Part shown: positions 17,082-25,873 of the stretch, piece after piece
Position numbering within the stretch: position 1 is the stretch's first letter
Layout: each line of letters starts with the position of its first letter
DNA from: Alkaliphilus hydrothermalis
GTDB lineage: Bacteria > Bacillota > Clostridia > Peptostreptococcales > Natronincolaceae
NCBI RefSeq assembly: GCF_016908555.1
Contig: NZ_JAFBEE010000012.1
Coordinates: 1-64,000 of the forward strand
Length of the DNA stretch: 64,000 nt
Reading direction: 5' to 3'
The notes under the pieces: model-generated
Told to the model about the DNA's origin: nothing
Databases searched by the model: none
The model's input: only the letters and a program-made list of their open reading frames with translations
Translations under genes and position numbers: made by a program

Positions 17082-18095
17082 ATGCTAGATAATAAATCTA
17101 TTTTAATAACAGGCGGAACTGGTTCTTTTGGTAAGAAATTCATAGAAATGATTTTCAATAAATATAACCCAAAAAAAGTAGTAATCTACTCAAGAGATGA
17201 ATATAAACAATTCCTTGTAAAGAATATGTTCTCTAAAAAACTAACAGTAGAACAAATGTCAAAGCTGAGATTTTTCATTGGAGATGTAAGGGATAAAGAT
17301 CGTCTCTATAGAGCTTTTAAAGACATAGACTATGTAATCCATGCAGCTGCTATGAAGCAAGTACCAGCTTGTGAATATAATCCATTCGAAGCAATTAAGA
17401 CGAATATTCATGGGGCGCAAAATATAGTAGATGCTGCCCTAGATAGAGGTGTTAAAAAAGTAGTTGCCCTATCCACTGACAAGGCGGTGAATCCGATTAA
17501 CCTATATGGGGGCACAAAATTGGTGTCTGATAAATTATTTGTATCTGCCAATGCCTATTCAGGAGAAAACGGTACTGTTTTTTCAGTAGTTCGCTATGGG
17601 AATGTAGCTGGTAGCCGAGGGTCGGTGATTCCCTTCTTTAAAAATCTGATTGAAAAGGGTGCAACTGTACTACCCATTACGGATTTCCGCATGACAAGGT
17701 TTTGGATAACCTTAGAAGAAGGAGTAGAACTTGTATTTAAAGCTCTAGAAGAGTCCAAGGGTGGAGAGACTTATATTTCCAAAATACCTTCCTTTAAAAT
17801 TACAGATCTAGCTAAAGCAATGCTACCGGATTGTGAGCTTAAGGAAATTGGGATTCGAGAAGGTGAAAAGCTACATGAGGTCATGGTCACAAAAGATGAT
17901 TCAAGATTGACCTATGAATACGAAAATCATTATATAGTATATCCTCATTTTGATTGGTGGTCATCGGCAAGACACTTTACCAATGGAGGAGATACTATTG
18001 AAGAAGGATTTGAATATAACTCAGGAACCAACAAAGAGTGGCTTAATGTAGAGGAATTAAGAAAACGAATAGAAGCTTTAGATTTGGAAAGATAA
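17082..18095 (+). CDS. pseB: UDP-N-acetylglucosamine 4,6-dehydratase (inverting)
   Basis: First step of CMP-pseudaminic acid synthesis: UDP-GlcNAc is dehydrated and C5-epimerised to UDP-2-acetamido-2,6-dideoxy-L-arabino-hexos-4-ulose. The 337-residue short-chain dehydrogenase has the NADP loop ITGGTGSFGKK near residue 7, HAAAMKQVPACEYNPFEA near 86, the STDKA element and the YGGTK catalytic motif near 142-146. Start has GAGGGG nearby. It heads pseB-F-H-I-G-C, the full pathway in one run with short gaps. Confidence 0.95.
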   Translation: MLDNKSILITGGTGSFGKKFIEMIFNKYNPKKVVIYSRDEYKQFLVKNMFSKKLTVEQMSKLRFFIGDVRDKDRLYRAFKDIDYVIHAAAMKQVPACEYNPFEAIKTNIHGAQNIVDAALDRGVKKVVALSTDKAVNPINLYGGTKLVSDKLFVSANAYSGENGTVFSVVRYGNVAGSRGSVIPFFKNLIEKGATVLPITDFRMTRFWITLEEGVELVFKALEESKGGETYISKIPSFKITDLAKAMLPDCELKEIGIREGEKLHEVMVTKDDSRLTYEYENHYIVYPHFDWWSSARHFTNGGDTIEEGFEYNSGTNKEWLNVEELRKRIEALDLER

Positions 18096-18124
18096 TATAT
18101 AATACAATCGAAAAGGTGATGTTA

Positions 18125-18868
18125 ATGCTAAAGGTTGTTGTAATTATTCAAGCAAGGATGGGTTCGACTAGACTACCAGGCAAAGTCATGAAGCAAATAG
18201 CAGGAAAGACTGTATTGGAGCATGTTGTGGATAGGATTAGGCAATCAAAATTGGTGAATGAAGTCGTAATTGCCACCACCATAAAAGATGACGATCTAGC
18301 CATTGTAAAAGAGTCGGAACGGTTAGGGGTTAGTTGTTTTAGAGGTTCGGAAGAAGATGTCCTATCAAGATACTATTATGCAGCAAAAGAGAGTAATGCA
18401 GAAATAGTGGTGAGGATTACTTCTGATTGCCCTTTGATTGATCCTGCTGTATTAGATGAAATGCTTGTAAAATTTATTGGGTTATATGAAAGAAGAGAAG
18501 TAGATTATTTAAGTAATACCTTACAAAGGACATTTCCAAGGGGCTTAGATGCTGAAATATTCCCTTTTGAAATTCTAGAAAAAATCTTTAATGAAGCAAA
18601 GCAGGATTATGAAAGGGAACATGTAACCCCTTATATATATCAAAATCCAGATCAATTTAAACTTGTAGGATTTAAAAATCACCATGATTACTCAGATTAT
18701 AGGTTGACTTTAGATACAGAAGAAGACCTAATGGTAATCACGAAAATTTATGAGAACTTATGTGTGGATGACAAGATTGTATATCAAGATGAGGTCATTA
18801 AGTTTATGGAAAACAATCCAGATATTAAAGCCATCAATGAATCTATTAAACAAAAAGAATTAGGATAA
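18125..18868 (+). CDS. SpsF-like cytidylyltransferase, probable PseF
   Basis: A 247-residue nucleotidyltransferase of the CMP-Kdo/SpsF type: VIIQARMGSTRLPGKVMKQI at the N-terminus is the CTP-binding loop, with RITSDCPLIDP near residue 100 and YRLTLDTEEDL near 196. It falls where PseF, the CMP-pseudaminate synthetase, is expected, and no other cytidylyltransferase is present, so it very likely does this last step. Its loop reads QARMGSTR like SpsF rather than PARGGSK as in classical PseF. Start chosen at 18125 with AAAAGGTGAT ahead; earlier GTG/ATG codons overlap that site. Confidence 0.82.
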   Translation: MLKVVVIIQARMGSTRLPGKVMKQIAGKTVLEHVVDRIRQSKLVNEVVIATTIKDDDLAIVKESERLGVSCFRGSEEDVLSRYYYAAKESNAEIVVRITSDCPLIDPAVLDEMLVKFIGLYERREVDYLSNTLQRTFPRGLDAEIFPFEILEKIFNEAKQDYEREHVTPYIYQNPDQFKLVGFKNHHDYSDYRLTLDTEEDLMVITKIYENLCVDDKIVYQDEVIKFMENNPDIKAINESIKQKELG

Positions 18869-18888
18869 CACATAAGGAGTTAAACACT

Positions 18889-19362
18889 ATGGAAATGGAA
18901 TCCAACTATAGACTGAGGAAAGTTACACATAATGACTGTAAATTAGTATTTGAATGGGCTAATGATGAAATTGTAAGGCTAAACTCTTTCAATGTAGAGC
19001 CCATCATATACGAAAATCACGTTGATTGGTTTAGAAAAAAATTAGAGTCAAATAACTCATTTATGTATATTTTTGAAGTTGATTCAGTAGAAGTGGGAAT
19101 CATTCGATTAGATAAAATTCACGACAATTCTTATTTAATAAATTATAGTATTGCCAAAGAATATCGTGGAAAAGGATACGCTACATTATTATTGAAACTG
19201 GTCAAGGAAACATACAAAAACAGCGTATTAGTTGGAAAAGTGAAGGCGACAAACATAGGGTCTTTAAAGGCCTTTATTAAGGCTGGGTATTTAGAAGAAA
19301 ATCAGGAAGATATAAAGATTTATTATTCTATAGAGGGAAGTCATATTGAAGGGAGGGCTTAA
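18889..19362 (+). CDS. pseH: GNAT acetyltransferase, probable PseH
   Basis: A 157-residue GNAT protein. YRLRKVTHNDCKLVFEWAND is the usual N-terminus of sugar-amine acetyltransferases of this class; INYSIAKEYRGKGYATLLLK carries the acetyl-CoA loop (R-G-K-G-Y-A). PseH acetylates the C4 amine of UDP-4-amino-4,6-dideoxy-N-acetyl-beta-L-altrosamine. The identity rests on fold plus position between pseF and pseI. AAGGAG precedes the start. Confidence 0.85.
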   Translation: MEMESNYRLRKVTHNDCKLVFEWANDEIVRLNSFNVEPIIYENHVDWFRKKLESNNSFMYIFEVDSVEVGIIRLDKIHDNSYLINYSIAKEYRGKGYATLLLKLVKETYKNSVLVGKVKATNIGSLKAFIKAGYLEENQEDIKIYYSIEGSHIEGRA

Positions 19363-19364
19363 AC

Positions 19365-20381
19365 GTGGATAATAAAGGAGTCTATATCGTTGCAGAAATT
19401 TCAGCAAATTATGGACACGATATTAAAATCGCCAAAGAAACTATCAGACAATCAAAGGAAGCAGGGGCCGATGCTGTAAAGATTCAGACCTATACAGCAG
19501 ATACCATTACTTTAGATTGTGACAATGAGTATTTTCAGATAAAGCAAGGAACGATTTGGGACGGGACTACCTTATATAAGCTTTATCAAGAGGCCTATAC
19601 CCCATGGGAGTGGCACCAAGAACTCTTTGATTATGCAAAAGAAGTCGGAATTACTATTTTTTCATCCCCCTTTGATCATACAGCAGTTGATTTACTGGAG
19701 GAATTGAATACGCCAATATACAAAGTAGCCTCCTTTGAAATTACGGATATACCCCTTATAAAATATATGGCCGCAAAGGGAAAGCCCATGATTATGTCAA
19801 CGGGCATTGCTACGATAGGAGAAATTAAAGAAGCCATAGATGCTTGTCGGGCGGTGGGGAATGATAATATTACCATTTTAAAATGTACAAGCTCCTACCC
19901 AGCTCCATACGAGGAAATGAACCTAGTAACAATTCCTAATATGAAAAAGACCTTTGGGGTAGAAGTTGGATTATCAGACCACTCCATGGGAAGTACTGTA
20001 CCTTTAGGGGCAGTGGCTTTGGGGGCAACACTTATAGAAAAACATGTTATCATTGATCGGTCAATCGGTGGGCCAGACGCAACATTTTCTATGGAGATTC
20101 AAGAATTTAAACAAATGGTTGAAGAAATTAGGAATTTAGAAAAGGCTTTAGGAAGGGTTAATTATGATTTAAGTGAAAAAAGTATTAATAGTAGAAATTT
20201 CTCTAGATCATTATTCTTTTCAGCTGATATTCAAGAAGGAGAACTGATTACGGGGAAAAACATGAGATCAGTTCGACCAGGGCATGGACTACATCCGAAA
20301 TATTATGATGAGATTATAGGTAAAGTAGCTACAAAGGATATCAAGAAGGGGACTCCAGTAAAATGGGAGTTAGTAAAATGA
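19365..20381 (+). CDS. pseI: Pseudaminic acid synthase
   Basis: NeuB-family enzyme, 338 residues, condensing 6-deoxy-AltdiNAc with phosphoenolpyruvate to make pseudaminic acid. N-terminal TIM barrel begins VYIVAEISANYGHDIKIAKE; KIQTYTADTITLD, STGIATIGEI, LKCTSSYPAPYEEMNL and GLSDHSMGSTVPLGAVALGA are all PseI/NeuB signatures. A C-terminal SAF (antifreeze-like) domain runs from about residue 285. GTG start with GGGAGGG ahead; it begins two bases after pseH and overlaps pseG. Confidence 0.95.
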   Translation: MDNKGVYIVAEISANYGHDIKIAKETIRQSKEAGADAVKIQTYTADTITLDCDNEYFQIKQGTIWDGTTLYKLYQEAYTPWEWHQELFDYAKEVGITIFSSPFDHTAVDLLEELNTPIYKVASFEITDIPLIKYMAAKGKPMIMSTGIATIGEIKEAIDACRAVGNDNITILKCTSSYPAPYEEMNLVTIPNMKKTFGVEVGLSDHSMGSTVPLGAVALGATLIEKHVIIDRSIGGPDATFSMEIQEFKQMVEEIRNLEKALGRVNYDLSEKSINSRNFSRSLFFSADIQEGELITGKNMRSVRPGHGLHPKYYDEIIGKVATKDIKKGTPVKWELVK

Positions 20382-21391
20382 AACTGATCACCTTTAGAAC
20401 TATGGGGGGAGCAGGCATTGGTTATGGACACTACTTTAGATGTATCTCCCTTGCCGAAGCATTTCTACGACTAAATAGTGAAATCAAAATCGTTTTTATA
20501 GTTAATAGAGGATTAGAGGCGATTATTAGAAATACAGGACATCAAACAATCTTAGAAGACAGTTTTGATGGTGATCTATTAATTCTAGAAGAGTTAAAAC
20601 CAGATTTAATTGTTTTCGATTCATATTTAGCCAACGATGATTATCTAAAGAGTCTGAGTCAAGTATCAAAGTTAGCCATTTTTGACGATAATGACGATAT
20701 ATATGACTCTGCTATACCAGATGCAATTATCAATGGAAATATCCATGGAGTAGAGCTAGAATATAGCAAAAGAAAAGACGGTATCTATTTGTTAGGTACT
20801 GACTATTTGATAATGAAACCTGAATACTGGGAATCTATGAGAGCCAGTAATGTTGAGGTGCAGCGGGAAGAAAAGACTAATAAAAGGCTTAAACAGAGTC
20901 ATGATTACAAGATTATGATTACAACAGGTGGTAGTGACACCCATAAATTATCCCTCCAAATCCTTAAAGAATTATTAAATACTGACTACACAAAAATGAT
21001 TATCATTGGTCCAAGCTATTCCAAAGAATTAATTGAGGAATTAGAGGATTTAGCAAAAAGACATATGAATATAGTGTTAATTTACAAACCAAGCAGTTTG
21101 AAGAAATATATAATAGTTTCGGATGTAGTCATAACGGCTGGGGGAAGTACTGTTTATGAAATACTATCCCAGAAAAAAATCCCAATTGTCTTTAGTTGGG
21201 CTGATAACCAAGATTTAATCTGCAGAAAACTCAAGGATAAGGGAATACCTTTTATAGGGAAATACCCGCATATAAATTTCAATAGTATTGTTATGGAAAT
21301 AAATAGAATAAGTCACAGTCCATATGTAGGGGTTAGTATAGATGGACAAGGGGCTCAAAGAGTAGCAGAAACATTAGTGCGAATCCTATAA
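20378..21391 (+). CDS. pseG: UDP-6-deoxy-AltdiNAc hydrolase
   Basis: A 337-residue GT-B-like hydrolase that releases UDP from UDP-2,4-diacetamido-2,4,6-trideoxy-beta-L-altropyranose. Motifs: GGAGIGYGHYFRCISLAEA near the N-terminus (the G-H catalytic loop), LIVFDSYLAND near 90, MITTGGSDTHKLSLQIL near 180 and AGGSTVYEILSQKKIPI near 250, the nucleotide site. Start set at 20378, forming an ATGA overlap with the pseI stop; GGGAG lies nine bases before it. This means translational coupling with pseI. Confidence 0.92.
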   Translation: MKLITFRTMGGAGIGYGHYFRCISLAEAFLRLNSEIKIVFIVNRGLEAIIRNTGHQTILEDSFDGDLLILEELKPDLIVFDSYLANDDYLKSLSQVSKLAIFDDNDDIYDSAIPDAIINGNIHGVELEYSKRKDGIYLLGTDYLIMKPEYWESMRASNVEVQREEKTNKRLKQSHDYKIMITTGGSDTHKLSLQILKELLNTDYTKMIIIGPSYSKELIEELEDLAKRHMNIVLIYKPSSLKKYIIVSDVVITAGGSTVYEILSQKKIPIVFSWADNQDLICRKLKDKGIPFIGKYPHINFNSIVMEINRISHSPYVGVSIDGQGAQRVAETLVRIL

Positions 21392-21422
21392 TATCCTAAT
21401 AGGAAAGGGTGGGTTTATAACA

Positions 21423-22571
21423 ATGAAAGAAAAATTCATTCCCTATGGAAGACAAGATATAGATGAAGAAGATATCAAAGCGGTGGTGGATGTATTGAGA
21501 TCCGACTACCTTACGACAGGACCTAAGATTGATGAATTTGAAAAAAAGTTCGCAGAATATGTAGGAGCCAAGTATGCAGTGGCTATTTCGAATGGAACTG
21601 CGGCTTTACATGGAGCATGTTATGCTGCAGGAATTGGAAAAGGAGATGAGGTGATTACAACACCTATTACTTTTGCTGCATCATCCAATGCGGTTTTATA
21701 CTGTGGAGGAACCCCTGTATTTGCTGATATAGACCCTAAAACCTACAACATAGACCCTCAGGAAATAAGAAAAAAAATTACCGCTAATACAAAAGCAATT
21801 ATTCCAGTTCATTATACTGGACAGCCCTGTGATATGGATGAGATTATTAAAATAGCAAAGGAATATAATTTAATCATCATAGAAGATGCCGCCCATGGAT
21901 TAGGTGCTGACTATAAAGGGCGAAAAATTGGAAGTATTGGGGATATGACTACATTTAGTTTTCATCCTGTAAAACATATTACCACAGGGGAAGGTGGTAT
22001 GATTACCACCAATGATGAGGAGCTTTATAATAAGCTAATTTTATTCAGAACCCATGGAATAACGAGAGATAAGATTATGCTCCACAATCAAGAAGAAGGG
22101 CCATGGTATTACGAACAATTAGTACTAGGTTATAACTATCGTATGACGGATATACAATGCAGTCTTGGCATTAGTCAGTTAAAGAAGCTAGATGGATATG
22201 TAATGAAGAGAAGGGAAATCGCAGAACGGTATAACAAAGCTTTTGAAAATATCGAGGGAATGATTATTCCTAATCAAGCAGAAGGGCATCATTCCAGTTG
22301 GCATCTATATGTTATTCAGTTAGATGGGAAAATTAAATCCGCTAGAAAAGAAATTTTTAATCAATTAAGAACAGCAGGGCTAGGCGTAAATGTACACTAT
22401 ATACCTGTTTATTATTTTCCATATTATCAAGGATTGGGATATACGAAAGGACAATGTCCAAAAGCTGAGGAATTCTATGAAGGTATCATCACACTTCCCT
22501 TATTCCCAACTATGACAGATGAAGATATAGAGTATGTGATAGAGAAGGTTATCAAAGTTGTTAAGTCTTGA
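21423..22571 (+). CDS. pseC: UDP-4-amino-4,6-dideoxy-L-AltNAc transaminase
   Basis: PLP-dependent DegT/DnrJ aminotransferase of 382 residues, which adds the C4 amine in the second step of pseudaminate synthesis. It shows FIPYGRQDIDEEDIKAVVDVL at the N-terminus, SNGTAALHGACYA near 58 (phosphate contact), IIEDAAHGLGADYKG near 153, SFHPVKHITTGEGGMI near 178 with the PLP Lys, and NYRMTDIQCSLGISQL near 238. Last of the pse genes, 31 bases after pseG. The 40-base gap to yjfB holds AT-rich inverted repeats. Confidence 0.94.
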   Translation: MKEKFIPYGRQDIDEEDIKAVVDVLRSDYLTTGPKIDEFEKKFAEYVGAKYAVAISNGTAALHGACYAAGIGKGDEVITTPITFAASSNAVLYCGGTPVFADIDPKTYNIDPQEIRKKITANTKAIIPVHYTGQPCDMDEIIKIAKEYNLIIIEDAAHGLGADYKGRKIGSIGDMTTFSFHPVKHITTGEGGMITTNDEELYNKLILFRTHGITRDKIMLHNQEEGPWYYEQLVLGYNYRMTDIQCSLGISQLKKLDGYVMKRREIAERYNKAFENIEGMIIPNQAEGHHSSWHLYVIQLDGKIKSARKEIFNQLRTAGLGVNVHYIPVYYFPYYQGLGYTKGQCPKAEEFYEGIITLPLFPTMTDEDIEYVIEKVIKVVKS

Positions 22572-22619
22572 TTATTATTAATGATTAATTGATAATAATT
22601 TTGAAGGAGGTGTATGATT

Positions 22620-22817
22620 TTGGATATAGCATCAATGGCTACAATATTAAGTCAATCTAAAATTCAGCAACAGGCAAGTCTGTCAGTAATGAAAATAGCT
22701 ATGGATACAACGAAGCAACAATCCTTCAATTTAGCAGAACTGTTGGAGGTAAATACAAAGCTGATGGAGCAATCTGTAAATCCTCATATAGGTGGAAATT
22801 TGGACTTAGAAATATAA
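22620..22817 (+). CDS. YjfB-family putative motility protein
   Basis: A 65-residue helical protein of the YjfB family, found in motile Firmicutes and often close to flagellar genes. The start DIASMATILSQSKIQQQASL and the helix VMKIAMDTTKQQSFNLAELL fit the family. I prefer the TTG at 22620 since GGAGG (22606-22610) is nine bases ahead and homologues begin MDIA; an ATG at 22614 is only three bases from the ribosome site. Function unknown. It precedes fliD. Confidence 0.72.
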   Translation: MDIASMATILSQSKIQQQASLSVMKIAMDTTKQQSFNLAELLEVNTKLMEQSVNPHIGGNLDLEI

Positions 22818-22873
22818 GCATCATGAGGTGGATTCAAAGGATAGCAAATTAGCCCTAAATCTACTGGATTACT

Positions 22874-22899
22874 TAAGTTATTGCTAGAATATCCGATAT
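22874..22899 (+). promoter_or_regulatory. Sigma-28 promoter before fliD
   Basis: TAAG at 22874-22877, 14 bases, then TCCGATAT at 22892-22899. Lies 35 bases before the fliD start. Confidence 0.78.
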
Positions 22900-22933
22900 A
22901 TTACATATAAGATTAAATTTTAGGGGGGATATT

Positions 22934-24667
22934 ATGCGGATTGGTGGTATTGCATCGGGTATGGATACCGAACAATTGATTTCAGATATTATGAGGGCTG
23001 AACGGGTAAGGTTGGACAGATATAATCAAGACGGACAGCGAATTAAGTGGAGACAGGAAGCTTTTCACAACATCAATCGTGACATGGCAAACTTTATATT
23101 GAAGTCAAGGAAAGACTTAGGTCTCAATAAAGTTGCAAGTTCTGGAGCTTTAGTAAAGAGCTCTAGTAGTAGTTTTGACTGGGTGAAAAAGGCTACATCG
23201 GTTAATGAAGGAGTGGTAAAAGCTACAGCAAAGGCAGACGCCATGTCAGGAACCCACACAGTTAAGGTAAAACAGCTGGCTTCAGTGGCTAGTTTGACTA
23301 GTAAAGATATTAGTGGATTAATGGATGCAGATGGTAACTTTTTAGCAGGTTCCTATGGTCCCCTCACCATCACTACTGATGCGGGAAGTAAGACCTTTAC
23401 TATTGGAGCAGCGGCCGGGGAGATTCAAACTATCGACCAATTAGTTTCTGAAATAAATAATGCTACGGATTCCAGTGGAGGTACGGCAGTGAGCCTAGGA
23501 ATAAGGGCTGCCTACGATAAAACATTAGGTAAACTAATGATCAATACTAGAACTACTGGAGAACAGAAGAATATCACTATGTCTAATACTTTAGCGGGTA
23601 CTTTTTTTGATAGCCTAAACGCACAGGGAACAGATGCGATTCTCTGGTTCAATGAATCACCAGATGCAACCCAGTGGAGTAATGCCAGTTCTATAGACCC
23701 TGTAACTTTTGACAGTAGTAAAGCTATTAAGCAATCCACAAATAACTTTACATTATATGGTATTAATCTCCAGTTAAACAATGTCCAACAACAGACGGAT
23801 AATGCTGTATCCATCAATGTAGATACAAATGTTGAGGGTATGGTGGACAAGATTACAGCCTTTGTGAAGGATTATAATGAAATGATCGGCAAGGTTAATA
23901 GTCTAACAAAAGAAAAGATATATAGAGACTATCGTCCTTTAAGTAGTGAAGAGAAGGAAGCCATGAAGGAAACCGACATTGAGCTGTGGGAAGAAAAGGC
24001 TAAAAGCGGTCTTTTAAGAAATGATGAGTCTATAACGAGAACCTTGCAGAATATTAGAAGTGGGTTATATGAAAACGTATATACTGGTGGAACAGCCACT
24101 GATCGAGGGACTTTGATAGGGGTACAAAATCACTTAACCCATATTGGAATAGCCACAGGAAGCTACCAGAGTGGTGGTAAATTAGAAATAGATGAGACAA
24201 AGTTAAGGGAGGCCATTAGTAATAATCCAGAGGGTGTCGTCGATTTACTTTTTGCCACTTCTGATATTGCAGTGCCTGAGCTAAGTGATAATCCTACTAC
24301 TGCTGAAATTGCAGCGAGAAATTTAGCAGTAGCAAATAAGAGAGCAAATACTGGTCTATTTAATCGTGTTTATGATGATATGATCAATGGAATGAAGGAT
24401 ATTGTAAGTAGGTCAGGAACAGGGAATGACTCGGACTTATACAGAGATGTACAGTCTACCATGTTAATTGATTTTGTAACAAGTGGTGGTATTAGTAAAT
24501 TAGATAAAGATTTATTATCATTAAATGAGCGCATCATCAATGAGGAAAGACTATTAGCTTCAAGAGAAGATCGTTATTGGAAACAATTCACTGCTATGGA
24601 GAAGGCCATGGAGAAAATGAACCAACAAAGCGGTTGGTTAATGGCACAGTTAGGACAAAGTGGTTAG
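22934..24667 (+). CDS. fliD: Flagellar filament cap protein
   Basis: FliD (HAP2) caps the growing filament and guides flagellin folding. The 577-residue protein begins MRIGGIASGMDTEQLISDIM, the family N-terminus; GTHTVKVKQLASVASLTS near residue 104 is the FliD_N core, and the FliD_C domain covers about 290-570, including FVKDYNEMIGKVNSLTKE and the final helix YWKQFTAMEKAMEKMNQQSGWL. GGGGGGATATT ahead of the ATG. Unlike in Bacillus it is separated from flaG-fliS by about 8 kb. Confidence 0.95.
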   Translation: MRIGGIASGMDTEQLISDIMRAERVRLDRYNQDGQRIKWRQEAFHNINRDMANFILKSRKDLGLNKVASSGALVKSSSSSFDWVKKATSVNEGVVKATAKADAMSGTHTVKVKQLASVASLTSKDISGLMDADGNFLAGSYGPLTITTDAGSKTFTIGAAAGEIQTIDQLVSEINNATDSSGGTAVSLGIRAAYDKTLGKLMINTRTTGEQKNITMSNTLAGTFFDSLNAQGTDAILWFNESPDATQWSNASSIDPVTFDSSKAIKQSTNNFTLYGINLQLNNVQQQTDNAVSINVDTNVEGMVDKITAFVKDYNEMIGKVNSLTKEKIYRDYRPLSSEEKEAMKETDIELWEEKAKSGLLRNDESITRTLQNIRSGLYENVYTGGTATDRGTLIGVQNHLTHIGIATGSYQSGGKLEIDETKLREAISNNPEGVVDLLFATSDIAVPELSDNPTTAEIAARNLAVANKRANTGLFNRVYDDMINGMKDIVSRSGTGNDSDLYRDVQSTMLIDFVTSGGISKLDKDLLSLNERIINEERLLASREDRYWKQFTAMEKAMEKMNQQSGWLMAQLGQSG

Positions 24668-24702
24668 AGCGAAGTTATTGATAATCTATGGTCAAATTTA
24701 AT

Positions 24703-24742
24703 CAGTTCCTTTAGAGAGATAAATCCCTCTAAAGGAACTTTT
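24703..24742 (+). terminator. Strong terminator after fliD
   Basis: AGTTCCTTTAGAG and CTCTAAAGGAACT form a long stem, followed by TTTTC. Confidence 0.92.
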
Positions 24743-25007
24743 CAATTAAACAAAAATAGGACTCATAAAATGAACAGCAAAAAGGAACACACTAAGCTTT
24801 TGACTATTATCCATCCTAGATATTGGTAAAAATTCAGCAGGGCAAAGGACCCAAGTGGTATGCAAATACAATATCATTTACAATCATTTGCAATTTGTAT
24901 AATTCTATTTTATTTTTTTTGAAATAAAAAGAAGGAAAAGTACAAAAATTGTAGAATACTTGAGAAATAGTAATTTATGTACAAAAATACTAGTTTGGAG
25001 GAAAGTT
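24743..25007. other. Gene-free stretch before the 219-residue protein
   Basis: No ORF with a ribosome site on either strand. It is AT-rich, with repeated TTTACAATCATTTGCAAT-like words near 24880-24900 that may hold a promoter for the gene at 25008, but I see no clear consensus. Confidence 0.5.
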
Positions 25008-25667
25008 ATGGAAAATCATAAAAACTTGGTTGAGGAAATGGAGCACACACTTAACTCTATTCCTGGAGTACTCTATATAAAAATTATAACAACAGAAAAC
25101 GACCAGAATGGTCTAATTGACATAGAAGAGATAAATGTTGTTTCAAACCTTGAAAGAAATCCTAAGCAAATCTCTAGAGACATACAATCAATATTTATGG
25201 CTAAGTTTAATTTAGACATAGATCATAAAAAGATTAGTATTGCTCAGATTTTCCACGACTCAAAAACATCCTCTAACACCAATGATAAGAGGCTAAGCAT
25301 AGCAGGGATTGATTACTCAGTCAATGGAAAAGAGATTAAGACAGAAGTAAGACTTCAATTAGAAGATAAGTACTATAGAGCAACAGAGATTGGTCCAAAT
25401 ACCGTTTCAAATAATTATAGGGTGATTGCTAATGCAACCATTGGGGCAATCCATCAGTTTCTAGACCATCAGCATCTGTTTGCATTAGAAGATATTAAGA
25501 AGATTGAAGTTGGTAAGAAGGAAGTTATTGTTGTAAGTGTTAGTGTTGTAACATCAGAATATGAAGATCTCTTGATAGGAAATGCTGTTATTAAAGGAGA
25601 TCTTCGAGAGTCTATCGCAAGAGCTATTTTAGATGCTCTTAACCGAAGGCTGTCTAAAATTTGTTAG
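25008..25667 (+). CDS. Unknown protein with LeuA-regulatory-like C-terminus
   Basis: A 219-residue soluble protein that I cannot name. The N-terminal half (about 1-80) looks like a small alpha/beta unit (MEHTLNSIPGVLYIKIITTE). The C-terminal half, RLQLEDKYYRATEIGPNTVS through LRESIARAILDALNRRL, has the strand pattern and ending of the LeuA/CimA allosteric domain, with the typical ALNR motif. No catalytic barrel is present, so it would be a free-standing sensor-like domain. TTGGAGGAAAG is well placed before the ATG. It lies upstream of the 21-residue ORF and the HD-GYP gene. Confidence 0.65.
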   Translation: MENHKNLVEEMEHTLNSIPGVLYIKIITTENDQNGLIDIEEINVVSNLERNPKQISRDIQSIFMAKFNLDIDHKKISIAQIFHDSKTSSNTNDKRLSIAGIDYSVNGKEIKTEVRLQLEDKYYRATEIGPNTVSNNYRVIANATIGAIHQFLDHQHLFALEDIKKIEVGKKEVIVVSVSVVTSEYEDLLIGNAVIKGDLRESIARAILDALNRRLSKIC

Positions 25668-25698
25668 TACCTTAGATCGACTAAAAAATTAATTTTCC

Positions 25699-25748
25699 CT
25701 AGCGTAGCGTATATACCTATTGTACTAGCGTAGCAATAGAGAATATAC
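25699..25748 (+). repeat. Hairpin with direct repeat before HD-GYP gene
   Basis: CTAGCGTAGC occurs at 25699-25708 and 25725-25734. GTATAT and TATTG pair with CAATA and ATATAC (25709-25748) as an interrupted stem. The GTAGCGTATATA word also occurs, inverted, in the 126-bp repeat at the left edge, which hints at a shared repeat family. It could act in the leader of the ORF at 25767. Confidence 0.5.
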
Positions 25749-25766
25749 ATAAGGGGGCTACCTAAA

Positions 25767-25832
25767 ATGGCAATTTTAACAATGGTTTTAGAACTATTAA
25801 CAAGTGCTGTTGCAAATATTTCTTGGTGGTAA
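25767..25832 (+). CDS. 21-residue hydrophobic peptide ending in Trp-Trp
   Basis: A short ORF with a very good ribosome site (AAGGGGG, about eight bases ahead of the ATG). The product starts MAILTMVLELL and ends ANISWW; it is hydrophobic and has no Cys or basic residue. No family is recognised. The stop lies 41 bases before the HD-GYP start. It might be a leader peptide, a small membrane protein or a signalling peptide; Trp-Trp ends occur in some streptococcal ComS pheromones, but no Rgg/ComR regulator is seen here. It may also be chance. Confidence 0.4.
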   Translation: MAILTMVLELLTSAVANISWW

Positions 25833-25873
25833 AAACTTTAGTCGATCTAGGTATAAATATTGGAGGTTTTACT

